Shown here: positions 48,702 through 57,419 of the stretch, piece after piece
How the letters are laid out: each line of letters starts with the position of its first letter
Position numbering within the stretch: the stretch's first letter is position 1
Assembly: GCA_945860915.1 (NCBI GenBank)
Contig: CAMARR010000006.1
Span: forward strand, 97,087 to 161,086
DNA length: 64,000 bases
Direction of reading: 5' to 3'
Source of the DNA: Candidatus Kuenenia stuttgartensis
GTDB lineage: Bacteria; Planctomycetota; GCA-002687715; CAIWVZ01
Notes under the pieces: generated by a model
The model's input: the letters and a program-made list of their open reading frames with translations, nothing else
Database searches by the model: none
What the model was told of the DNA's origin: nothing
Made by a program: the position numbers and the translations under genes

Positions 48702-51404
48702 TCAACGGTCGAGCTCCGCCTTCGCTTGAGTCAAAGCCCGACGTTCCGGTGGCTTGAGAAGCAGGGTGACTTCGTCGTCCGACTCCCGCATGAGGATGTC
48801 CTCCGGCTGGCCTCCTACCCGAATCTGCTTCAACTTCCCGCCGGGCCCTGGGCGCTCGACGAACCACCTCACGCGAAGGCGAGCGGGCGTCGTCACACGG
48901 AAGATCGCCTCGCCATCGGAACCGAAGACCTGGTCATTGCCGCGAGGCGACTCGACGAGTCGCGGACGTCCATAGAGTTTCACCACGTCGGGGTGTCCAA
49001 GAAACTCGACGTTGATACCCAAACGATCCGGAGTGTTGGGCCACTCGATACCTGAAGGCGCTTGGAATCGGATGACGCGTGCGGGTCGGAAGCGCACCTG
49101 TGTGTCCGCCACGACGTCCTCAATCACCACTGTCGAGAAGCGAGCATTCGTCACACGAAGGTCCACTGTCTCTGGGGGCGCGAGAAGCACGATTCGGCTG
49201 TTTCCACCCACCGTCGGCTGTTCGTCACCAGACTTCGAAATGATGGTGGCTTCACCATCAACGGGATTGCCACCTGGATCACGCAGGGTCACAACGATCC
49301 GACGGAGCTTGCCGCGCAAGTCGATGTCCTTGAGCCGCGGATCATCACACGCGGGCCCCGGGCGAAGGACGACTCCCTCGATGCTGAACAGCGATCTCCT
49401 CGCCATCGCCGCGGTGTGAATCGATAAGCGTGCGACTCCCTCGGGGAGCCGATCCCATTCGAATTCGCCGAGGACTCCCGGATTGCGCGTCGCATCAAAG
49501 ATCGGTGGGTCTTTCTCTGCTGCACCCTGTTTGCGGATTACCAACCGAACCCGCAACGCACCGGCGGGCAACTCAGGATCAAGAAGAACGTTTCCCACCA
49601 CCTTGCAGCCGCGTTGAAGAATCAGCTTTAATGCCGCGCCGGGGCGGAATTCGGTCCATGGCGTATCCATGTAGCCAGAACGTTCGGGCCGCACTCTCCA
49701 GACACCCGAAATATCCATGGATCGAACCACGAACTTGCCTTCGTAGTCAGCGAGGTTGCCGAGAACCTCCTCGCCTTGCCAACGGAGTTTTCCGTCCTCT
49801 CCGAGCTTCTGGCGTTCGAGCAGAAGCCGCGCGTGGCGAACCGGCGATTCGGCCTCATCCGTCACGAGGCCCGTCAGCAGAACTTCGCCTCGAGACAACA
49901 TCAACTCGCCTGGCTCGTAGGGGTCCGGGATTGTCGCCGGCAGGTCAAGTTGACCTTTGAGATCAGGAACCTGACCGATGCGACTCGTCAACAAGAGCCG
50001 CACGATAGGGTCAGGTGGGCCAGTAGGCTTCTGCGGAGGATCCCAAGGGAAGGCCTCGGGGTCGCCGAGGTCCGTGCGCAGGATGCCATCGACATCCGTC
50101 ATGATCCGACGCACCCACTTTCCGCGAATCGGAGGATTCCCGACCATCGCGGCAACTTCGATCCGCTGGTTCGACAACGGCCTACGTTCTGGATCGACAA
50201 CTTTCATTACGAGGGTCGGCGTCGAGATAGGCCGAATCAGGGGCAGGACCACGGAGTCGTTCTCAGCGAGTGGGCCATTGTCATCTTCGCCGCGCGCGGC
50301 ACTGCCGTCCGGGAACCAAGCCTCTGCCTGCACTCGCAGCCCGACTTCTACGTGCGTGAACTCTGCGGTTCCCGACACGATTCTCCCGCGCTGGTCTGCG
50401 CCCTCGCGAACACCCTCACGCAATTTCCGCGCCTTACCCTTGCCCCCGCGCGGGAGGTCGGATGCCGCGTCCTTGACACGAAGGCGGACAAATCCATCCA
50501 TGGGCACGAGCCCCCCGTGGCCATCCTGCACTTCGACAACCACCCGGCCTGTCGCGGGGGCGCGAAGTTCAAGCGGATCGACGGGAAGCGGCACAAACGA
50601 AAAGGGGGCGGTCGACGCGTCCTTGTTGGCGACCGGAAAGCCAAGCCGAGCCTCGCCGCGACGATCGAAGTTGAACAGCAACGCATACCGATCGATGTTC
50701 TTGGAAATCGCCATGCCGTCATGGTCGGTCCGCGCACGAACAAAGTCGAACCCATCCGATTCATTGAACACACGAAAGTCAACTGGGCAGTCGGGAACCG
50801 GCATGCCTGCGACGTCGAGCACGCGAACCTTGACTTCAGTATCGGGAGCCACTTCGACCGTAACGGGGCCAGACTCATCCGTATTGATGCGATGGGCAGC
50901 AGACAGGCCCTTCGCGCGGACTAAAAGCACGGTGAGTTCTCGCGGCCAAGGGATGAACGCGCGACCATCCTTGCCCGAGCGATAGCGACGCGAGACACTT
51001 CTCACGACTTCCTCGGGATCTCTGCGATCGAGATTGCGCCGAGTCCAGATGTCGGGGTCGATGAAGCCAAAATCTACGACCATGAGCTCGGCGTCAGGAA
51101 CCGGCCGGCCGGTCTCGAAGGCTGTAATGATCACCTCAAGCCCCGTGGTGAGAGGCAACTCAAACTCCGGGACCGGCAACCCTTCGAGACTCTCGCCATC
51201 GAATGACGACGTGGAAATGGCCGATCGCGGGCGCGTGGTGGGCCGCGTGTTCGCTGTGCTCGATGGGGTGATGACCAGCGCAGTGTTCGCGATCGGCAAT
51301 ACGGGGGCTGTCGGCATCGCCCCGTGATCCATCAATAGCCACACCAATGCGCCGAACAGAGCGGCGACAAGCGTGAACCATCCCCATCGAGCGCGAGTCG
51401 ACAT
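48702..51404 (-). CDS. Large membrane-anchored protein with carboxypeptidase-regulatory-like (Ig-type) repeats
   Basis: 900 residues. One N-terminal TM helix (about 8-27, WFTLVAALFGALVWLLM) and a Thr/Ser/Pro-rich stalk are followed by about 800 residues of beta-sandwich repeats. The repeating phrases are of the carboxypeptidase-regulatory or CNA-B type: VLDVAGMPVPDCPVDFRV, VVDPERRPLSNQRIEVAA, GLVTDEAESPVRHARLLLER, VTLRDPGGNPVDGEATIISK. At least five are recognisable. It would sit in the periplasm anchored to the inner membrane. No catalytic domain seen. It lies 10 bp after pepQ. Confidence 0.75.
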   Translation of the reverse strand: MSTRARWGWFTLVAALFGALVWLLMDHGAMPTAPVLPIANTALVITPSSTANTRPTTRPRSAISTSSFDGESLEGLPVPEFELPLTTGLEVIITAFETGRPVPDAELMVVDFGFIDPDIWTRRNLDRRDPEEVVRSVSRRYRSGKDGRAFIPWPRELTVLLVRAKGLSAAHRINTDESGPVTVEVAPDTEVKVRVLDVAGMPVPDCPVDFRVFNESDGFDFVRARTDHDGMAISKNIDRYALLFNFDRRGEARLGFPVANKDASTAPFSFVPLPVDPLELRAPATGRVVVEVQDGHGGLVPMDGFVRLRVKDAASDLPRGGKGKARKLREGVREGADQRGRIVSGTAEFTHVEVGLRVQAEAWFPDGSAARGEDDNGPLAENDSVVLPLIRPISTPTLVMKVVDPERRPLSNQRIEVAAMVGNPPIRGKWVRRIMTDVDGILRTDLGDPEAFPWDPPQKPTGPPDPIVRLLLTSRIGQVPDLKGQLDLPATIPDPYEPGELMLSRGEVLLTGLVTDEAESPVRHARLLLERQKLGEDGKLRWQGEEVLGNLADYEGKFVVRSMDISGVWRVRPERSGYMDTPWTEFRPGAALKLILQRGCKVVGNVLLDPELPAGALRVRLVIRKQGAAEKDPPIFDATRNPGVLGEFEWDRLPEGVARLSIHTAAMARRSLFSIEGVVLRPGPACDDPRLKDIDLRGKLRRIVVTLRDPGGNPVDGEATIISKSGDEQPTVGGNSRIVLLAPPETVDLRVTNARFSTVVIEDVVADTQVRFRPARVIRFQAPSGIEWPNTPDRLGINVEFLGHPDVVKLYGRPRLVESPRGNDQVFGSDGEAIFRVTTPARLRVRWFVERPGPGGKLKQIRVGGQPEDILMRESDDEVTLLLKPPERRALTQAKAELDR

Positions 51405-51414
51405 TTTCAGACCA

Positions 51415-52728
51415 TCAATCCGGGAGACACTCGCGTGTCAGATTTCGGTGCCCCGTCGCCGTGACGACCAAGTTGTCTTCAATACGGATGCCACCCATTG
51501 GGATCAGCGCATCGACTAGACTCCAGTTGACGTCTGCCTGATGTTTCGACGACTTAAGATCGCGAAGGAGCATCGGGATGAAGTAGATGCCGGGCTCGAT
51601 CGTAAACACCTGCCCCGCCGTAATCGTCCGAGTTGTCCGCAAATACGGGTGTTCGGCGGGTGGTGCAAGGACGCCACCTTCGGGAGCGGCTTGGCGACCG
51701 GACACGTCGTGGACCTGAATTCCGAGGAAGTGGCCGAGGCCATGCGGAAAGAACGGACGCGTGAGCCCGTCCTGCACGGCGCTTGCACCTCCACGCTTCA
51801 AGACGCCATTCCGATGAAGAATGTCTGCGATGCCCTCGTGAGAAGCGATGTGCAGATCAAGATATGGACGCCCCACTTTGACTCCATCACACAGTGCGCG
51901 CTGAAGCCCATCAAGGTCGCTAACGAGTTGACGGAAAACCGGGTGCGCCTGCGGTGTGCACCACGTCCGAGTGATGTCGCTTCCGTAGCCACGGCAAGGC
52001 GCACCGGCGTCAATCAGGAGAACCTTGCCGCCGTGCTGAGTGCGCTTTCCCTCGTAGTGGAGGATCGCGCCTTTTTCGTCGAGTGCCACGATCGATCCAT
52101 ACGGCAGCTCCGAGTCAACACAGCCGCATTCCTGCACATAAGCGTGGTGAATCTCGAGTTCCGAGGCGCCGTTTCCGAATGCAGTCAACGCCGCACGATG
52201 GCCGAGGGCCGCGCGGTGTGTCGCCTCTTCAAGGCACTTCACTTCATAAGCAGTTTTCAAACTGCGATCCCAATCCAATCGAGCCACGACGGTCTTTGGA
52301 TTGAGTCCGGACTCCGGAATGCCAGCGGCCTTGGCGGCATCAGGTTCGTCGCCAATGTAGGCCCACTTCGCGCCCTTCGGGCACTGCGCCCAGACCTTAG
52401 CCGCGCTTCCGCATTCCGTGATGTCAAACTCTGACGCCCAGAATGGCGAGCCGAGCGGCGCTTGCTCGTACCAGTAGTCCTCCGGCGCATGACGAACCAA
52501 CTTCGGCTTCGACCCGGGAGTGAACACCAAGAGGTGCGAGGGTCCCGCTAGCGGCGTCCAATGCGCAAAATGCGCAACCCGGCGAAACGGTGCGTCCTGA
52601 TCGTCCGCGAAATAGGTGAACGGCTTGCCGGAGGAGATCACCAAGCCGTCGAACCCAGTTGCGCTGAGCACAGCAGCGGCGCGGGAGGCAAGAGTCGCAA
52701 CGTGATCGTGAAAGAGCTTTTCGAGCAT
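51415..52728 (-). CDS. pepQ: Xaa-Pro dipeptidase/aminopeptidase (M24 family)
   Basis: 437 residues from an ATG with GGAG 8 nt upstream. Pita-bread metallopeptidase that cleaves X-Pro bonds. The five metal ligands are intact: two Asp in LLIDAGAPCRGYGSDITRTW, His in HGLGHFLGIQVHD, Glu in VFTIEPGIYF and Glu in GGIRIEDNLVVT. The length and N-terminal domain (LVISSGKPFTYFADDQDAPFRR) suit PepQ-type dipeptidases. Starts 14 nt after the EVE-domain gene stop, so the two are co-transcribed. It is cytoplasmic. Confidence 0.92.
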   Translation of the reverse strand: MLEKLFHDHVATLASRAAAVLSATGFDGLVISSGKPFTYFADDQDAPFRRVAHFAHWTPLAGPSHLLVFTPGSKPKLVRHAPEDYWYEQAPLGSPFWASEFDITECGSAAKVWAQCPKGAKWAYIGDEPDAAKAAGIPESGLNPKTVVARLDWDRSLKTAYEVKCLEEATHRAALGHRAALTAFGNGASELEIHHAYVQECGCVDSELPYGSIVALDEKGAILHYEGKRTQHGGKVLLIDAGAPCRGYGSDITRTWCTPQAHPVFRQLVSDLDGLQRALCDGVKVGRPYLDLHIASHEGIADILHRNGVLKRGGASAVQDGLTRPFFPHGLGHFLGIQVHDVSGRQAAPEGGVLAPPAEHPYLRTTRTITAGQVFTIEPGIYFIPMLLRDLKSSKHQADVNWSLVDALIPMGGIRIEDNLVVTATGHRNLTRECLPD

Positions 52729-52742
52729 CGTGTTGTCTCCGG

Positions 52743-53201
52743 TTACTTCGCGAGGCGAAGAACCGCTTTGAATTCGTCGGGTGTCACGGGCTGAATCGAC
52801 AATCGACTCCCCTTCCGTAACACCATCATGCCCTTGGCCACCGGGTCGCTGCCAAGCATGTCGCGCGTGATGACGTGAGGGAACGTTTGTTCATGACGAA
52901 CGTCCACGAGAAACCATGTCGGGTTCTCGCGGAGGCTCTTCGGATCGTAGTGCTCGTGCCTGCGGTCAAACGCTGTTTCGTCAGGATGCCCGGGCATCGA
53001 AACCGTGCCAACGCCAGCAATCCCCGTGGGCTCCGCATTGGAGTGGTAGATCAGCACTTTGTCGCCCAACTTCACATCGTCACGGAGCATGTTGCGGGCT
53101 TGGTAGTTGCGCACGCCGTCCCACGAGGTCGACTTGACCCGAGCGAGGTCGGCGATGGAGAACACTGAAGGTTCGGACTTGAACAACCAGTGACGCGGCA
53201 A
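52743..53201 (-). CDS. EVE-domain protein
   Basis: 152 residues from a TTG at 53201 that has AGGGAG 9 nt upstream; the longer frame to 53357 runs into hrpB and lacks homology. The EVE fold of the PUA superfamily is shown by HWLFKSEPSVFSIADL, SWDGVRNYQARNML, DKVLIYHSNAEPTGIAGVG and WFLVDVR. The family (human THYN1 and bacterial homologues) binds modified nucleobases in DNA or RNA. It lies 49 bp after hrpB and 14 bp before pepQ. Role in this cell is not known. Confidence 0.9.
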   Translation of the reverse strand: MPRHWLFKSEPSVFSIADLARVKSTSWDGVRNYQARNMLRDDVKLGDKVLIYHSNAEPTGIAGVGTVSMPGHPDETAFDRRHEHYDPKSLRENPTWFLVDVRHEQTFPHVITRDMLGSDPVAKGMMVLRKGSRLSIQPVTPDEFKAVLRLAK

Positions 53202-53250
53202 TGAGATGATCTCCCTAATAGTTTTACCACACCGCGAGTCGCCCTCGCGG

Positions 53251-55767
53251 TCACGTTCCGCGGGGCTTCGCACGCGCAGTTGGCGTGGCCGTCCATGGAT
53301 CCTCGGGCCACGGGTGCCGTGGATATCTCCCCCGAAGGTCCTTCCTGACCTGCACATACGTCGTGTTCCAAAAAGATCGCAGGTCGGATGTCACTTGCAC
53401 GATTTGGTGTCCAGGCGAAAGCAAGTGGAGTAGAACCGGGACCCGTCCCGCCGCGACCGTCGGCGTATCCGCGCAGCCGAAGAGTTCTTGGAGTTTCACC
53501 GCGAGCACCGGCGCCTTCCCCTTGACATATTCGAGCTTCCGGGAGTTACCTGTTGGAAGCGTCAGGCTCTCGGGCGCATGTCGCTCCAACGCGTCCCATT
53601 GTTCCCGGCTCAGCGCGCCGCGAACAACATCGAACATGGGCAGTGCCTCCATGCCAGCAACGGACGTGACGCCATCCATCCAGGGCTCGAGCAATTCGAT
53701 CACGTGTAACGCGTCGAATGACGGCATGGCGAGTTCCGGCATCCACTCACCAAGGGCTTCGATACGCCCGATGAGATGCGCGACCGCCCCGTCGAATTTT
53801 AGAAAACGGCTGGGCGATTTGCGCGCAGCTGCGAGCAGGAGCTGTTTCGCGAGTTCGGGATCCGGGCTTCCCGTCTCAGCCTCCGTCAGCACGAGATCCA
53901 AGTAGCGCGTCCGGACGACGCCGGCTACCCGGCCGCGGACGTCATCGAGAACAACGTCGCGCACCTCCCGGAGGTCGACCCCCGGGATCTCGGCGAGCCA
54001 CGCGGGCTCGACAGCGCTAGCCAATCGCACCTGCGCCTTAGCGTGCAAGCCCCGCGCGCCCAAATCGGCGTCGAGCACCGTGAATACCTCCGCATCCCGC
54101 ACGACCGAGCCCGGCGCGAGCGCAACGCCGCGGCCACCGACCATCACCGCATCAAACGACCCTCTCTCGCGGCGGCGAGCAACGCGATCCGGGAATGCCG
54201 CCAAAAAGGCGCGGCGCACTGCCAACTCGGGATCGCCACTTCGCGCGGCCGCGGGACCAAGGACTTGCCTTGCGATCTTCGCCGTCTGCTCCGCCGCGGC
54301 CCGAATTCGGCGTGCGGCGTTACGGTCGAAGTCACCGGGCCATTCCCCCGAGAGGACATCCATGCGCGCCAGAATATCGCACGGACCGGTGGGCAATTCG
54401 CGCGTGCCACGTCGAATCAGATCGCGCTCGGACAAAAGAGCTCCGGCCAGTGCCACCTCTTCGAGTGCACCACGCCCATGTCCTTCGACCATGAGCCGCG
54501 CGATACGCGGATGAGTTGGGAACTTGGCAAGCTGCGCGCCCAGCTTGGTTAGTCGACGCGTCGCAGCATCGATGGCACCGAGGTGAATCAGCAGATCCTC
54601 GGCAGCGATCACGGCATCGCGGGGTGGCGCTTCGAACCACGGAAAACCAACGACGTCATGTTCGCCGAACATGTGGAGGTCGAGTGCCGTCGGAGCGAGA
54701 TCAACGCGGCGAACTTCCGGTGTTTCGTAAGGAGGCATCGCCGCCTCGTCGTTGCGGGACCAAAGGCGGAATGCGCGCCCCTTCTCGGTGCGCCCCGCAC
54801 GCCCAGCGCGCTGAGTAGCCGACGCGCGGGAAATGCGGCGCAACTCCAGCCGATCAAGTCCCGTGTCAGGATCGAATGATGCGATCTTCGCAAAGCCTGA
54901 GTCAACCACCATCGTGACGCCAAGAACGGTCAACGAGGTTTCGGCCACATTGGTCGCGAGGATCACTTTGCGTTGCTGTGCGGGCCGCAGCGCTGCGTCT
55001 TGCTCATCGGAGCGAAGTTCGCCATGCAAAGGAACGACCAGAAGCTTCTCCTCGGCGGCAAGGCTAGCCAGTGCGTCTGCTGTGCGTTGAATTTCGCCGA
55101 CACCGGGGAGAAAAACTAGAACGTCGCCGGGCCCCGACGCGATCGCGCGGCGAACACCAGCGGCCGTTCGAATGGGAAGCGGTCGGTCATCGGGTGCTTC
55201 GAGCCACGAGATATCGACGGGAAATGTGCGGCCCGGCACCTTAAGGATGGGCGCATCGAAGAGCCACGCTGCGAGCGGCTCCGCATCGAGTGTGGCCGAC
55301 ATCACGACGAGCTTCAGATCTGGGCGGAGTTCCTTCTGAATCGTGCGGACCAGCGCGAGTCCCAAATCCGCGTGCAGACTGCGCTCGTGGAATTCATCCA
55401 GCACGACCGCGCCAATCCCTTCAAGCGAAGGATCATCCGTGACGAGTCGCGTCAGAATCCCTTCAGTCACCACGTGGACGCGAGTGTTTCTCGAAACACG
55501 GCTCTCGAAGCGGATCGTGTATCCGGCGAATCCGCCAACGTCTTCTCCGCGTTCGTACGCGATCCGCGCCGCCGCCATCCGCGCAGCAACGCGCCGGGGC
55601 TGCAGCACCAGCACTCGCCCCTCCCCCGCTAAGCCCGCGTCGATGATCGCGGGCGGCACACGCGTAGTCTTGCCCGCGCCAGGTTCGGCGACCAAAACGA
55701 GGCGGCCGTGCTCCTCGAGAAGTCGCATGGCATCATGGAGTTGGTCGTCAATTGGAAGCCGTTGCAC
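53251..55767 (-). CDS. hrpB: ATP-dependent RNA helicase HrpB
   Basis: 838 residues, full length. Motif I EPGAGKTTRVPPAI, motif II LDEFHERSL (the DEFH variant usual in HrpB), motif III MSATLDAEPL, motif V VAETSLTVLGV and motif VI QRAGRAGRTEKGRAF are intact. The long C-terminal HrpB domain ends with RYPRHPWPEDPWTATPTAR, as in other family members. Role: DEAH-box helicase with unclear RNA target; it is first in an apparent minus-strand operon with the EVE and pepQ genes. Confidence 0.96.
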   Translation of the reverse strand: MQRLPIDDQLHDAMRLLEEHGRLVLVAEPGAGKTTRVPPAIIDAGLAGEGRVLVLQPRRVAARMAAARIAYERGEDVGGFAGYTIRFESRVSRNTRVHVVTEGILTRLVTDDPSLEGIGAVVLDEFHERSLHADLGLALVRTIQKELRPDLKLVVMSATLDAEPLAAWLFDAPILKVPGRTFPVDISWLEAPDDRPLPIRTAAGVRRAIASGPGDVLVFLPGVGEIQRTADALASLAAEEKLLVVPLHGELRSDEQDAALRPAQQRKVILATNVAETSLTVLGVTMVVDSGFAKIASFDPDTGLDRLELRRISRASATQRAGRAGRTEKGRAFRLWSRNDEAAMPPYETPEVRRVDLAPTALDLHMFGEHDVVGFPWFEAPPRDAVIAAEDLLIHLGAIDAATRRLTKLGAQLAKFPTHPRIARLMVEGHGRGALEEVALAGALLSERDLIRRGTRELPTGPCDILARMDVLSGEWPGDFDRNAARRIRAAAEQTAKIARQVLGPAAARSGDPELAVRRAFLAAFPDRVARRRERGSFDAVMVGGRGVALAPGSVVRDAEVFTVLDADLGARGLHAKAQVRLASAVEPAWLAEIPGVDLREVRDVVLDDVRGRVAGVVRTRYLDLVLTEAETGSPDPELAKQLLLAAARKSPSRFLKFDGAVAHLIGRIEALGEWMPELAMPSFDALHVIELLEPWMDGVTSVAGMEALPMFDVVRGALSREQWDALERHAPESLTLPTGNSRKLEYVKGKAPVLAVKLQELFGCADTPTVAAGRVPVLLHLLSPGHQIVQVTSDLRSFWNTTYVQVRKDLRGRYPRHPWPEDPWTATPTARAKPRGT

Positions 55768-56055
55768 GGTCTACGTTGCGCCTCCACGCCGGAGCATCAA
55801 GCCCCAAAGTCCGCCAGCTCGTTGAGCGGTCCCCCTCCCAACGCGTTCAACCCACAACCTGCTAACCGCACCGGAGGACATTTGGTGGGCCTTCGTAACG
55901 GGTGACGCGTCGACGATCAAGCTGCCTTGACGCATCAAGTAACTTCCGTTCGATGCGCCACTTCGATCATCAAGGCGTCCGGGGCCAACACGCGGAAGAA
56001 TCGCCCTGATTCGCCAACATTGGTACGATCTTGTCGACGACTCGAGGGGGTGCTC

Positions 56056-56874
56056 ATGGAAGTTATCGCTGGCAAGTACATCGTAGTTCATCAACTCAAC
56101 GTCTTCTTTGCCCATGTCACCGCAATGCTCTTGGAACACTTCGATCGGCCTGAGTACCAAGGCGCGTTGTTTCCACTCGGAACGTATATCTTCACGTCAG
56201 TCGAAGTGATGAAGCGCGACAACCCTGGGCGCCGAATCATCATCTACCAACTCGAGCAGCTGATGGGCATCGGCGCGTGGCACTCAGTACCGAAGACGAT
56301 TGATAACATGCGAGGAGCCGATGAGATAGGGGACTATGATCCATTGAACATTGCCTACCTGCAGCAACACAATCTAAAGGTCGACAGACTTGTTCCTATG
56401 CTCTACACGAAGTCCCTAGATCGAATTGCCACCCATGATGCGCCCGACTTCGACATCTTATTCTATGGTCTGATTAACGAGAGGCGCTTCCGGGTGTTCC
56501 AAACCCTTCAGAGTCAGCTATATGGGAAAATCCGCCTAGGATGGAGCTACGGGGATGCGAATATCGACAAGCACGTTGCAAATTGCAAAATTGTCCTGAA
56601 CCTCCACGCCTTCGAGCCGTGGAATCGGCAGGAACAAGTTCGGATGTTCTACGCCGTCATCAACAAGAAATGCGTCGTCAGCGAGCCGAGCCAGGTCAAC
56701 AACATGCCCGGAGAGATCATAGAGACGCCCGTTGAGTCCATGGCGACGACGCTCATCGAGATGTGTTCGACAGACGCGTGGCGAGAGTTCGGCGAGAGGG
56801 CAAGACAGAGATTTATCGCAAGGAGCCACGAATTCCTAATGGAGCAATTCGGGCGGAAGGATGTCGCCTCCTAG
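56056..56874 (+). CDS. Glycosyltransferase-like protein (GT-B type), orphan
   Basis: 272 residues from the ATG at 56056, which has GGGGG 5 nt upstream; an earlier in-frame start at 55927 is not needed. The C-terminal half carries CKIVLNLHAFEPWNRQEQVRMFYAV (cut), INKKCVVSEP and the start of a family found in GT1-like transferases of capsule loci, where the sequence is typically NIHYYEP..EQVR....N.KCVVSE. The N-terminus is short and lacks a full donor domain pattern, so activity is uncertain. No other polysaccharide genes are adjacent. Codon use is more A/T-rich than its neighbours, so recent transfer is possible. Confidence 0.65.
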   Translation: MEVIAGKYIVVHQLNVFFAHVTAMLLEHFDRPEYQGALFPLGTYIFTSVEVMKRDNPGRRIIIYQLEQLMGIGAWHSVPKTIDNMRGADEIGDYDPLNIAYLQQHNLKVDRLVPMLYTKSLDRIATHDAPDFDILFYGLINERRFRVFQTLQSQLYGKIRLGWSYGDANIDKHVANCKIVLNLHAFEPWNRQEQVRMFYAVINKKCVVSEPSQVNNMPGEIIETPVESMATTLIEMCSTDAWREFGERARQRFIARSHEFLMEQFGRKDVAS

Positions 56875-57093
56875 GAATCCGCGTCGGGCGTTGGAGTGCG
56901 GCAGCGCTTTCTCCGTTGGCCCGATCGTTGTTGCGTAGCCGACCTTGACATCCGAGTAGGCCTCCTGCCTAGTTCATCGAAATCTGAATTAGATTGACTC
57001 AGAAAGTCAGCATCACTGAATGTCGTAAAACGAATCGGATTGGGCCCCTCGCTGTCAAGTTGGCTTGAATGGACTTCGCGCTACGATGCCCGT

Positions 57094-57417
57094 ATGAGCG
57101 AGTCGATCCAACACATCTCGGACCATCTTGGTGCGCGCGCCGACAAGGGATTTAAGTCCACCCTTTTTGAAACGCCTCGGATTCTGCTCGGCATGAATTG
57201 CCTTGAGCCGGGCCAGGTCCAAGCGCCCCACGACCACGGATCCCAAGACAAGTTCTACTTCGTCCACGAAGGCGAGGGCGCATTCTTGATCGGCGCCGAA
57301 ACCATCCTCGGCCGCGCCGGCGACATTCTCTTCGCACCGGCGGGCGTCCCGCACGGCGTCACCAACACCGGCCCATCGCGCCTCTCACTCCTCGTGGGCA
57401 TCACCCCCTGGAAATAG
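57094..57417 (+). CDS. Cupin-domain protein
   Basis: 107 residues from the ATG at 57094. A single small beta-barrel with cupin motif 1 PHDHGSQDKFYFVHEGEGAFLIG (two His of HxH and the Glu), motif 2 GDILFAPAGVPHGVTNTG (His) — all the metal ligands are present. Cytoplasmic; could be a small isomerase, dioxygenase or sensor. The candidate promoter TTGGCT-N16-TACGAT ends 6 nt before the ATG, so translation may be leaderless. The stop is 3 bp from the convergent FG-GAP gene. Confidence 0.85.
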   Translation: MSESIQHISDHLGARADKGFKSTLFETPRILLGMNCLEPGQVQAPHDHGSQDKFYFVHEGEGAFLIGAETILGRAGDILFAPAGVPHGVTNTGPSRLSLLVGITPWK

Positions 57418-57419
57418 GC

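Noticed and set aside
49776..50985. Two long plus-strand frames (382 and 335 residues)
   Set aside because: Antisense to the 900-residue Ig-repeat gene, which has a consistent signal anchor and domain pattern; the plus frames have no recognisable domains.
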